NCBI GenBank assembly: GCA_030015575.1
Contig: JASDDO010000006.1
Coordinates: 322,324,361 to 322,388,360 of the forward strand
Direction: 5' to 3'
Length of the DNA: 64,000 nt
Origin: Agapanthus africanus
Lineage: Eukaryota > Streptophyta > Magnoliopsida > Asparagales > Amaryllidaceae
The notes below the pieces were generated by a model that worked only from the letters and a program-made list of their open reading frames with translations, was not told where the DNA came from and searched no databases. The translations under genes and the position numbers were made by a program. Of this stretch, positions 21,909-32,060 are shown one piece after another; the stretch's first letter is position 1, and every line of letters starts with the position of its first letter.

Positions 21909-24900
21909 TGTCACGCCCCGCTTCCCAGAGTACGCTAGATTGGGCACGTGACATAGCCAACCATGCTACCTATGGGTAGGAAGTATCCATCCACAGTCAC
22001 ATTACGGCTGTAGTGATATCAAGAATAAGATAAAATTATCTAAAAACATGTCCATAATCTAGAATAACAGGAGTCAATAATAAATAAATGCGGAAGCAAA
22101 TGATCCAATACAAATAACTGAAAAATATGTCCCATAATGCGGCTCACATCAGGAAATGAATACAGGAAATAAAACTAACTGCTACTGAACTCATAGCTCA
22201 GCCTGCTGGCTGAAGTACTCCTGCTCGGTCGACAGCAGTACAGAATCTGGGCCATGCAAAACCCAGACGTCAGCGCGTCATGCCAACAAGTAATATAATA
22301 TGAATAATGTAACAGGCAATGCAAAATAAACATGAATAAAACGAGAGCGGCAATAATGTGAATCAAGCGATGCAGGGTAGTGTGCAGTGGGTAACTAAAC
22401 TGTTCTATCGGGTTTTCTATTCTAAAGTCTTTGAAATCAATTGATGAATCGTCGATGTAACTCAATAGTATCCCGTGCGTGCCCGGGACCACGGTCAAGG
22501 TTCTCGGAGCTGAATCCGAGACGTGCCGCTAGGCAGTAACAAGTAGCAGGATGGGCGAGTGATGTCAGCATCATCACTCCGGGGCTAGCCTAACCCGTAA
22601 GACTGATCAGAACAGGTATCGAACTGTTGAGTTACAAGTCGGTTTCACCTTTGATTTCCCCATACCCCCAAGTTATGTATGTCGAGTCAGGTATCCAGTA
22701 ATCAAGAACTAATGCCAACACAGGATCAGGTAAAAGCAGGTTTGTCTGGATAGACAACAGAAATGGTCCATGAGGACTACATGTCAGGTTTGTTGGCATT
22801 GGACACAAGATCAGGTAACGGGTCGGGTCATGGTACATCAGGTCAAGTCAACAGTATACGGTACCAGGTCAGGTATATCAATATATATATATATATGTGT
22901 AGCAATGTCAGGTCAAGATGTAAACAATATCGTGGGTGTGCTCACAATCAATTATATAATCTAGCATGGGTATCACAACATGAGATAAGCAATGAATTAC
23001 GTAAGAGGCAGTTTCATTCAATTTGCAGTACAGTTATCAAATTTGATACAGAGATGATCACAAGAGTGCAGTTAGAAAAGTATTGCCGTTTAGTCATGTT
23101 AACAGGTTTAAGAACCCTTAGAGGTGCAATAATTTATGTAACAGTTCAGTACAGCTATTTCAGGTTAAATGCATACGAATGTCCGAATGTAATAGAACTA
23201 CACGGATAAGTGCCACCATCTATTTAACAGTAAAATGTGATTGAACAGGTAGATTTGATTATTAGGTTCAAATTGGCAAACTGTAAATTCCATGTTTAAC
23301 AGTAAAATGATATAATGCAATTTTGTAACCGAAATGGAAAACGATTGTACCAAGCTAATTTTATAGGTTTAGGATGTCAATACACATATAAATATATTGT
23401 ATAGCATGTAGCAAGGGGTACTTGCCTCGACGGGTCGCGAAACGGGAAAAACGGAACGTAATGTCGGCGGGGAAACTCGGGACGGACGCACGGTTCACGG
23501 ATTGAACCTAAACAACGAACCAAGGAACCACACGGGTCAGAGTATTCTGCTGGACCATCGGGACACGTCGCCGGCACGGCCAGATTCCGGCGAGATACAA
23601 AAACAGTGAATAGGGTTTCTAAAGGGGTGGATCCTGAGAAAGAAGGAAATGAACAAAGAAAGAAGAAGATGGGGGATACTCACTGGTCTCAGAAGGCACT
23701 AGCAACGACGGCAAGATCGACGGCGGCGAGAACGGCGTCTCCGGCAATCTGCAGAAACTTCCAGCAAATTGTTTTCAGTTTTGAAGAATGAAGAGAGGAA
23801 AGGTGAGATGGAGAAACACTTACGAGGTGTTCTGGGATGGTCGGGGATCGTCGGCGACGGTCAGGGACGGCGCAGGTGGTCGCCGGTGGCGAGCAGGCGG
23901 CTGCAGGGAAGACTGCAGGCGGTCGGGAAAGAGGGGAGAGGGGAAGGAGGTGCGACGGCTGCGACGAGGGCGACAAGGCGAGGATTCTGGTGACGGTGAT
24001 GCCGGCGTTGGGGCTGCGGCGGCGAGGAGGGAGGTGGCTAAGGTTGCTGCCGTTGGGTTAGAGTTCGAAACCGTTGTTCTCGTGATCGAAAAATGAGAGG
24101 AGGGAAAGAATTTAAAAGGTGGGAGAGAGAAAGAGATCGGGGGAGAGAGAGAGGAAGAGAGAAAGAAAGAGATATGAGAGATAGAGAGAGAGATTTGTGA
24201 TGGGGCCCACGGGAATAAAAAGCTGGTGATTGGCTGAGCTTGGTTAGAAAAGATTTAGATAGAGTTCTAAAGATTTAATAAACAGAAAAAATATATAAGG
24301 TTAAGAAATATATTCAAAGATTTAATAAACAGAACGTAATGTCGGCGGGGAAACTCGCGACGGACGCACGGTTCACGGATTGAACCTAAACAACGAACCA
24401 AGGAACCACACGGGTCAGAGTATTCTGCTAGACCATCGGGACACGTCGCCGGCACGGCCAGATTCCGGCGAGATACAAAAACAGTGAATAGGGTTTCTAA
24501 AGGGGTGGATCCTGAGAAAGAAGGAAATGAACAAAGAAAGAAGAAGATGGGGGATACTCACTGGTCTCAGAAGGCACTAGCAACGACGGCAAGATCGACG
24601 GCGGCGAGAACGGCGTCTCCGGCAATCTGCAGAAACTTCCAGCAAATTGTTTTCAGTTTTGAAGAATGAAGAGAGGAAGGGTGAGATGGAGAAACACTTA
24701 CGAGGTGTTCTGGGATGGTCGGGGATCGTCGGCGACGGTCAGGGACGGCGCAGGTGGTCGCCGGTGGCGAGCAGGCGGCTGCAGGGAAGACTGCAGGCGG
24801 TCGGGAAAGAGGGGAGAGGGGAAGGAGGTGCGACGGCTGCGACGAGGGCGACAAGGCGAGGATTCTGGTGACGGTGATGCCGGCGTTGGGGCTGCGGCGG

Positions 24901-26511
24901 CGAGGAGGGAGGTGGCTAAGGTTGCTGCCGTTGGGTTAGAGTTCGAAACCGTTGTTCTCGTGATCGAAAAATGAGAGGAGGGAAAGAATTTAAAAGGTGG
25001 GAGAGAGAAAGAGATCGGGGGAGAGAGAGAGGAAGAGAGAAAGAAAGAGATATGAGAGATAGAGAGAGAGATTTGTGATGGGGCCCACGGGAATAAAAGG
25101 CTGGTGATTGGCTGAGCTTGGTTAGAAAAGATTTAGATAGAGTTTTAAAGATTTAATAAACAGAAAAAATATATAAGGTTAAGAAATATATTCAAAGATT
25201 TAATAAACAGAACGTAATGTCGGCGGGGAAACTCGCGACGGACGCACGGTTCACGGATTGAACCTAAACAACGAACCAAGGAACCACACGGGTCAGAGTA
25301 TTCTGCTGGACCATCGGGACACGTCACCGGCACGGCCAGATTCCGGCGAGATACAAAAACAGTGAATAGGGTTTCTAAAGGGGTGGATCCTGAGAAAGAA
25401 GGAAATGAACAAAGAAAGAAGAAGATGGGGGATACTCACTGGTCTCAGAAGGCACTAGCAACGACGGCAAGATCGACGGCGGCGAGAACGGCGTCTCCGG
25501 CAATCTGCAGAAACTTCCAGCAAATTTTTTTCAGTTTTGAAGAATGAAGAGAGGAAGGGTGAGATGGAGAAACACTTACGAGGTGTTCTGGGATGGTCGG
25601 GGATCGTCGGCGACGGTCAGGGACGGCGCAGGTGGTCGCCGGTGGCGAGCAGGCGGCTGCAGGGAAGACTGCAGGCGGTCGGGAAAGAGGGGAGAGGGGA
25701 AGGAGGTGCGACGGCTGCGACGAGGGCGACAAGGCGAGGATTCTGGTGACGGTGATGCCGACGTTGGGGCTGCGGCGGCGAGGAAGGAGGTGGCTAAGGT
25801 TGCTGTCGTTGGGTTAGAGTTCGAAACCGTTGTTCTCGTGATCGAAAAATGAGAGGAGGGAAAGAATTTAAAAGGTGGGAGAGAGAAAGAGATCGGGGGA
25901 GAGAGAGAGGAAGAGAGAAAGAAAGAGATATGAGAGATAGAGAGAGAGATTTGTGATGGGGCCTACGGGAATAAAAGGCTGGTGATTGGCTGAGCTTGGT
26001 TAGAAAAGATTTAGATAGAGTTTTAAAGATTTAATAAACAGAAAAAATATATAAGGTTAAGAAATATATTCTAAGGTTTTAAATTATTAAAATTTGGGAT
26101 TTTGGCGCCAAATAAAACATTTCCAAATCGCGCCCGGGTCGGATCCAAAAATTCGAAATTGAAATAATAGGATTTTAAGCGGGTTCCAAATTTCAAAATT
26201 AAGTGTCTTATGATTAAAAAGCATACCTCCAAGACGGACACCTGTATGCGCGCGTAGCCGTCCAAACTCGCCCGTTTCACCGAATGGGACGAGAACACGA
26301 TACACGGACGCTACCACGAGACTAGGGGTGTCGAGTAGGCCCAGATGGATATTTTTAATTTTATTTTAGATGCTAAAATTTGTTATGTGCAGAAATGACT
26401 TTTCCGGGTAAAATTTTACAGTAAGCCACAAATAAGCAAGATAAATGAAATGAGTACCACCTAATGCTTAAACAGTAACAGAAATTAGTAATATTGGGCT
26501 CGGGTGTTACA
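21909..26511 (-). mobile_element. 5' LTR of Z (4,603 bp, internally triplicated)
   Basis: Both LTR ends are present (TGTAACACCCGAGCCC read from 26511, GGGGCGTGACA ending at 21909). It is about 1.8 kb longer than the solo LTR of the same family. The excess equals two extra copies of an 878-bp segment. Without these it would be about 2,847 bp, against 2,837 for the solo LTR. Confidence 0.93.
23454..26075. repeat. 878-bp segment in three tandem copies
   Basis: The start GAACGTAATGTCGGCGGGG occurs at 23454, 24332 and 25210, exactly 878 bases apart each time. The copies are nearly identical. Both inner junctions are the same: the sequence jumps from AAAGATTTAATAAACA to GAACGTAATG, sharing GAA. 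A 16-base stretch is repeated just before the jump. The third copy runs on into ordinary LTR sequence. Confidence 0.95.
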
Positions 26512-26516
26512 GACAG

Positions 26517-27766
26517 AAAGCCCCGAGGGCACCTCGAAGCGAAGCTCCCCATCGTCTATAAGGATCGGGGAAGCCGGGGAGCGGGCGCCCTCCTGTGAGA
26601 CCTCTTGAGGGACAGCGCGGGAGAACCCTCCTCGTCTCCCACATCGGGGGCCCGAAGCTCTTGCGCCCGAGCACGCTTTCGAACCGGCACACGACTAGAC
26701 TCGGGGGCCCGGGGCTCACTTGGGCACCTGGATGAAAGGGCCATCGGCGGGGCCAGAACGGACGGCGAGCGAGAAGGGCCAGCGCCCTGGGACTTCTTCC
26801 CCTCTTCACGTCAGTCATTGCCGCGTGGAACTTGCTCATATCTATGGGTCCTGCATAAGACAAAAATACGAGGAGTCAGTGATACCAGGAAAAATAGAAA
26901 AAATGCACAAGTCTAAACAGGTCGCCTGAGAGCTCCTAACTTACTCGTGTACTCGGCGGGGCTGAGCCCGGCCCAACTGAGGGCCCGCTTAGACAGCAGC
27001 ACGTCAACCCGAGGAAGGGGCTCCCACTTTGACACCGCCACCACGTCGGGATCATTCGACCCCCCACCCGCGGACAGCTATCCCTTTGCCACAGGGTGGG
27101 CACAGGCCGATCCTCACCCTCGGGCGGCGCGATAAAGAAAAACTTTCTCTGCCATTCATGAATGGAAGAAGGTACTACGACAATCCCCGACCCGGCAACA
27201 TCACCCCGTTGTTTTCTAAAGAAAATATATACCCAGCTCAGCTCGCCCTTGCGAGCGCCGGAGTGGTTTTTGTAGCAAAGGTAGGAAACAAGAAGGCTCA
27301 GGCCGAAAGGGATCTGATTCAATCTCAACCGGACCAGAAACCCGAGGAGGATCCTCCAGGAGTTTGGTACCAGCTGGTCCGGGGCTAACCCAAAAAAGTT
27401 CAACACCGCAATCACCTCGGGGGCGAAGGGCAGACGCAACCCGGCCCAAAAGGCCTCCAGGTACATGGCAATCTCATTGCCCTGCACCTGGTTTGCCCTC
27501 TCCCCCTCCTCGGCCAGCCGAAACGAATAGCCGAAAGGAATAAGGAAACAAGTCATGATGTTGACAAGCTCCTCCGCACGCCTCAGCGAGGACCGTACGC
27601 CAAGAACACCTGAGACCTGTGCTCTTGGGACCGCCCCTGTCGCACGACCCTGGGAAGCATTACCAACCCTAGCTTCTCGGGATGACTCTGACTCAGAAGA
27701 GAAAGCTCCAGAAGACTCCCTAGAATCTACCCGGACGACATCTATAGACTGCTCAAAAGAAGACAC
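26517..27766 (-). pseudogene. Antisense Tat gene of Y, N-terminal exons (putative gypsy-type transposon domain)
   Basis: The start at 27766 reads MSSFEQSIDVVRVDSRESSG. The conserved part is FLIPFGYSFRLAEEGERANQ, YLEAFWAGLRLPFAPEVIAV and LNFFGLAPDQLVPNSWRILL, typical of the plant 'putative gypsy type transposon' family (Pfam Transposase_28, from memory). A frameshift near 27,060 is needed to reach DVVAVSKWEPLPRVDVLLSK and AGLSPAEYT. There the donor ACGA|GTAAGT (26945) and acceptor ATGCAG| (26851) define a 94-bp intron. The next exon encodes a basic, serine-rich region and DGELRFEVPSGLSV, which joins the exon at 15936 on the far side of Z. It is antisense to Y, between the array and the 3' LTR. 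Confidence 0.75.
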
Positions 27767-27897
27767 CTAACCCGATGGAGAGGAGTCCCCGGATGAGAAA
27801 ACGCAGAGATCCGACCTAAAAAGGAGAGCGTCGAGCTAACGAAACTTTGGACGAGGAAATTATGAAGAGGTATGGGCCCTAATGGGGACCCCACCTC

Positions 27898-27905
27898 TAT
27901 TTATA
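27898..27905 (-). promoter_or_regulatory. TATA box of the large antisense gene
   Basis: On the minus strand this is TATAAATA, 132 bases before the ATG at 27766. It is a near-perfect plant TATA box in the right orientation, separate from the LTR promoter. Confidence 0.55.
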
Positions 27906-28267
27906 GCTACCGGCGTATACATCCAACAGAGACAGTTATCTCCCGCCAAAACGACTCATCGCATTCGACGGCCACCATCGCTCCACCTGTCGCGCGCGCA
28001 TTGGTCGTACCCCATCGGACGCCGGAAATCTGCGGCCCGTCACTTCAGCCAACCAGCGCCAGACACGTGGGCTGTCGCTTCGGTGAACGTACGCACGATC
28101 CGGCGCATCCTCTTTAATGCAGGATCTGGCCCCTAATCCGCTGACGTCATCAAGAAAATACAGCTGATTGCCCGGGAAAGCACACTTACGATATCTACGA
28201 AAAGGAGCTCACCTCGGGTGACCCGGCAGACCACTCTCGACCCGACCCGTGAACAGGTCGGGGCGAG

Positions 28268-28280
28268 AGTGGGAGGCTAA
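28268..28280 (+). other. Polypurine tract of Y
   Basis: The run GAGTGGGAGG, followed by CTAA, lies directly before the 3' LTR start TGATGATGC. Confidence 0.6.
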
Positions 28281-29096
28281 TGATGATGCTCGATATCGGC
28301 GATCTCCCAGATCGTGACACGTGGCAGATGACGTGTCCCGAAGCTAGCAAGAAAAGACCAGGAACGGTACGTCGGTAAAATACCCCGGGTCTGCGGCCCA
28401 TGTACATAGCCGACCCTCTGCGACCGACCACACCACCCCTGTGCCCGTCTTACAAACAACCGTTGGCTCACTTCCGAGCCCCCTACATAATTGGCCACCT
28501 CGGCCCCCTCAGCTCGTCTCCGGGCTACCGCAGAACCAAGGTACCTCGGTCTCCCGCTCGTTCCCGAGCCTCCCGCCGAGCTCATCCTCCTCGATCCCAT
28601 TGACCGACCGACGGCACCAATCGCAGGCGCAACCGCCTCACCTCCGCGAATCTCGCTATGCGCGAGATATCCGTCGGCCACGTCCCGCGTGCCACGCCAT
28701 CACGATCCTCCATTAATGAGCATGTCTCATCATTAATGCGGGATCCCGCCTATCACGTGGGCGTGACGCCGGAGGCGTAACGGCCGGCGTGATTCTCGCG
28801 CCTGCCTGCCCGTTGCTGCCGCTATATAAACCCCTCTTTCAGATGGTTCAAATAGGTGATTCTTTCCTCACTAGGCCATTACTCTGCTTAAATATCCGGT
28901 CTAACTTGATCGTCGGAGGGTCCTCGGTGGCACAACCATCCCGGAACTTCTTTGCAGGTAGCTCGGCCACATCAATCTCAAACCCATTGAGATCCACACG
29001 CTTCAGGAGGCAACCTCCAACTCAATCTCAGCCGTCCATCGCCGCTCGCAGCAGATCTACGGAAGGCAACATCTTCATGTGATCCGACATCCGTCA
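28281..29096 (+). mobile_element. 3' LTR of Y (816 bp)
   Basis: It starts TGATGATGCTCGATATCGG and ends ATCCGTCA, followed by the target duplication CTTCA. It is uninterrupted and matches both halves of the 5' LTR. TATATAAA is at 28823-28830. Confidence 0.95.
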
Positions 29097-29101
29097 CTTC
29101 A

Positions 29102-29216
29102 CCTCCACTATTTACTTAAAAAGATTTAGATTCCTAGTTTTTGGTTTACTTGGTTTACGGTGGAGTCCTATAGATTTCACGTGATTCAAGTGCTGGTCAC
29201 GTGCCGGGTCGTAACA
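29102..29216 (+). mobile_element. Old Tekay/Del-like LTR X, right end
   Basis: The sequence ends GTGCCGGGTCGTAACA, as gypsy LTRs of this type do, and is the continuation of the sequence broken at 7562. It abuts coiled-coil gene sequence. Confidence 0.6.
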
Positions 29217-30838
29217 TCAGGCTCCAAATTTGCAATCAATTTCAACAGATAGAAGCGTTTGCGGAACAAATGAGGCTGAAAGACGAGAAGCTAGAAGCTT
29301 TGCGCTGGAGATTGCTAAGCGAAGATATCGAATCGAAGCATCTGCTGTCTCAAATAGAAAGGCTTGACGAGAACCTGTTGCAATTAAGGGACAAAAATCT
29401 GAAACTGGAAGCATTTTTGTTGGTTAAGGAGGAGTAAATAACTTGTCTGAAAGTCAAATTTGATTTCATCATGCACCATTTCCAAATGAATTTTGCGATG
29501 AAGAAACAAAGCGAGATGGACCATGCAACGGCTGATTCATCAAGAAATTCATATAATAGAGAGAATAACATTGTAGAAGAGGCTACTGTGATTGGTAAAG
29601 GAGATTTTACGGAGAATTACACAGATCAAATTGTTATTGAACTGGCAGGAAATAATTCAACTGGTTCAACGCCCTCGACAAATTACTCAATTGACAATTC
29701 AGTTATCCGGGTCAATGAAATATCTTCGGAAGAAGCTAAAGGCGTAGATTCTTAATGTGATGAAGCAAAGAGCATTACATTTGGCACCCCTTCCCCAAAA
29801 CAAGAGACAGGCAGGCGAAGATAAAGAGGTGTCTATTGACTTAATACACTATCCGTCGCTTAACAACTTGATCAAAGAAGCTAATATTTCAAGTACAAGA
29901 AGTGAAACTTCTTGGAAAATGGACATCCAAGCTCTCAGAGTCTCATACAAGATCAAAAGATTGAAACAACAACTACTTTTGCTCGAAAAATCGGCCGAGA
30001 GCTCTAAGGAGAAAAGAGCCGACGATAACAAGTAACACCCGAAAGGGATCATGAATTGGTGATTCATTTGCTAAACAAACAAGTGAAGAGATTTCACTCT
30101 CTTGATGAGAAGACCGACGGCTTGTCTAAAAGGATGGTAAGTATCGTTTTTGCTACTTCTTATATCATAATGTCATGTAAGGCATTATGTCACCAAACTA
30201 CCAAAAACTATACATGTGTTTAAGTAGACCGCCGAAAACTTAATAAATACTAACAGGTAACTATCCGTGTTTCACTAAGCTGCCTAAGAATGTTTTATAT
30301 ATTTTGTTTACGGCATTATATTATTGTAGTAAAATACGGATATATTTCACCAAAAACCGGGTATTGTGAGTATGAAGATTTTTGGTAGAATTTTTTTTGT
30401 AATTTACAAAAAAAAAATGCTAGTTTATAAAGCCTTATAGTATTTATCTTTTGCCATTTTTCCCTATTTTAATCTCAGCATGAAAATAGTCGAGGAGGGA
30501 ACCGAAGCGGGTCACACAACGGAAATTAAAGAGCAAAGAAAAGTGCTAGCGAATTTTCTTGAAGAGACATTTCAGCTATAAAGATATATGGTCGCAATAG
30601 GCCAAATATTGACGGACATGCAATCGAAGATCATGAGTAGCATTAGCAACAGCAGTGACGGTGTTGATGAATCTGCAGGATTCAATACAGGCCAACTCGT
30701 AGATATTATTAAATCGTTGTTTAGAGAAATACTGAGGGGATTGGAGGTGAGAATAGCTCGAATGATCGGCAATCTTGAGGGCACCCTTGCTCGTGACGGG
30801 ATTCCGCACACAAGAAATAAGATTAGAATGATAATGTA
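29217..30838 (+). pseudogene. Coiled-coil protein pseudogene, 5' end lost
   Basis: The reading resembles the C-terminal half of a plant long coiled-coil (USO1-like) protein family. Segment 1 is IEAFAEQMRLKDEKLEALRW to LQLRDKNLKLEAFLLVKEE. A TAA at 29435 interrupts a frame that continues on the far side (TCLKVKFDFIMHHFQMNF). A TAA at 29753 and a shift follow. Then come SETSWKMDIQALRVSYKIKR and LLNKQVKRFHSLDEKTDGLS, and an intron (donor near 30,138 GTAAGT, acceptor CAG at about 30,480). The last segment is LANFLEETFQL, a TAA, RYMVAIGQ and LRGLEVRIARMIGNLEGTLA. Several independent stops and shifts make it a pseudogene. Upstream exons are cut off by the X LTR. Confidence 0.7.
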
Positions 30839-31976
30839 GGTGATTTTTGCTCATGAATAAATTTGTTTTCACATAAAATTTATGCTTTATTTTTCCTGAA
30901 CAGAAAAAGAATCTGTTATGTGTCAAATGTCTATATGAATTATTTCTCAAAGTGGTTGATGACTATCAATCTCTCTGTTATGAACTGACATCCAAAGTCA
31001 ATTAATAATTGAAAGCAAGTTCTTAAAGAACTTGGTATTCTGAAGTCTTCATCCTAACATTATTCTTGGAATTAAAAGCAGTTGAGAAACACCATAGCTT
31101 GCTCATTCCCAGCCTAACAAAAGGCTAATATATAGGATTCAGCAAAATACCTAACCTACTATAAGTTGGTAGGTTCCATGTAGACTACTCGCTGGATGAT
31201 TGAGTAATGAGGTGGAATAAGAGTTTTACTTTCCAAATCTAGGCCACCTTATCAATCAATCATCAAACATCCATGTGAATCAATCAGGTTAGTAGGAAAG
31301 ATTTGTCTATAGAAGTTAGCAAATACATGAACCAGAATTTATGCAAGTTGTTACTAATGATGCAATACAACCAAATAATCTTATAAGAATCTAACGAGTT
31401 TTAGTTGCATAAGATTAAATAAGTAAAAGTGCATATATTGCAAGAGTAATCATTCTGTACTGGAATATGGTGTGGAAACCGAGATTTAATAGCAAAATAT
31501 ATGTGGATTTTCATTCAATTCGTCAAAAATTTAATATTTATATATTATTTTAATATATATTTATAAAATTATCTTGGATTGGTTGCTTCATATGTGGACT
31601 TAAATTGCTTGAGCCCTGTTTAGGCCCCCAAAGTGTTGAGGACCGTCTTGCTCCTGCCTTTGATGAATAATTTAAGATCTCAAACATAAAAAACATCAAG
31701 CATGACTTTTTTGGCGGCCATATCAACAAATTAAACTGATTGTGTAAAGATATACCGCAATAGTCTCATGACATCAATATATATCATTACAATGCTCATT
31801 TACAAAGTGTACAGTTACATTTTGAAAAAGAATAGAAAAGAAAAGAAACGAAAGGACATGAAAACAGAAAGCTATAAACACCGATTCATTATTCGCGTGA
31901 CACACACATCACAGTAATAGCATTCACTGTAGACAGCAGAGGATGGAGCGCGCTGCTCATGCATCCACTCCCTCTC
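30839..31976. other. Intergenic, no gene seen
   Basis: AT-rich sequence between the pseudogene and the DUF688 gene. The only structure noted is a short inverted repeat AACCTAC / GTAGGTT near 31,153-31,175. Confidence 0.6.
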
Positions 31977-31986
31977 TTTAAATAAA
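31977..31986 (+). promoter_or_regulatory. TATA-like box of the DUF688 gene
   Basis: TTTAAATAAA lies about 75 bases before the ATG at 32061, preceded by a CT-rich stretch. This gives a plausible 5' untranslated region of 45-50 bases. Confidence 0.5.
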
Positions 31987-32060
31987 CGAGCTGCTAGACA
32001 AGATTCATACACACAACCCCTCCATTTCATTTCAAACTCACTTCATAACTTCATCTACCA

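Larger units (their letters stand above)
15937..26511 (-). mobile_element. Tekay/Del-like Ty3/gypsy element Z inserted in Y
   Basis: It is bounded by TGTCACGCC on the left and TGTTACA on the right, with the 5-bp duplication GACAG at 15932-15936 and 26512-26516. On the minus strand it runs 5' LTR (26511-21909), primer-binding site, gag, RT, RNase H, integrase core, 3' LTR (18560-15937). It has three large defects: a deletion from the end of gag to the start of RT (protease gone), a deletion from the integrase core into the 3' LTR, and a tandem triplication in the 5' LTR. Several stops and frameshifts add to this. The reverse transcriptase and integrase type and the long LTRs fit the chromovirus Tekay/Del group. 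Confidence 0.93.
7563..29096 (+). mobile_element. Tat-lineage Ty3/gypsy element Y, non-autonomous, with two nested insertions
   Basis: The ends TGATGATGC and ATCCGTCA are flanked by the 5-bp duplication CTTCA (7558-7562 and 29097-29101). Removing the solo LTR (2,842 bp with its duplication) and element Z (10,580 bp with its duplication) leaves 8,112 bp with two 816-bp LTRs. In order it holds the 5' LTR, a primer-binding site TGGCGCC, a damaged gag, no pol, an antisense small frame, a satellite-like array, an antisense multi-exon frame, a purine tract and the 3' LTR. Extra antisense genes and tandem arrays are known from the Tat (Retand/Ogre) group, as is the gag type seen here. It could only have moved using proteins from relatives. 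Confidence 0.9.

Noticed and set aside
23689-25852. Repeated 60-100-codon frames on both strands at 878-base spacing
   Set aside because: They are identical because the LTR segment is triplicated. Their content is low complexity and they overlap on several frames.
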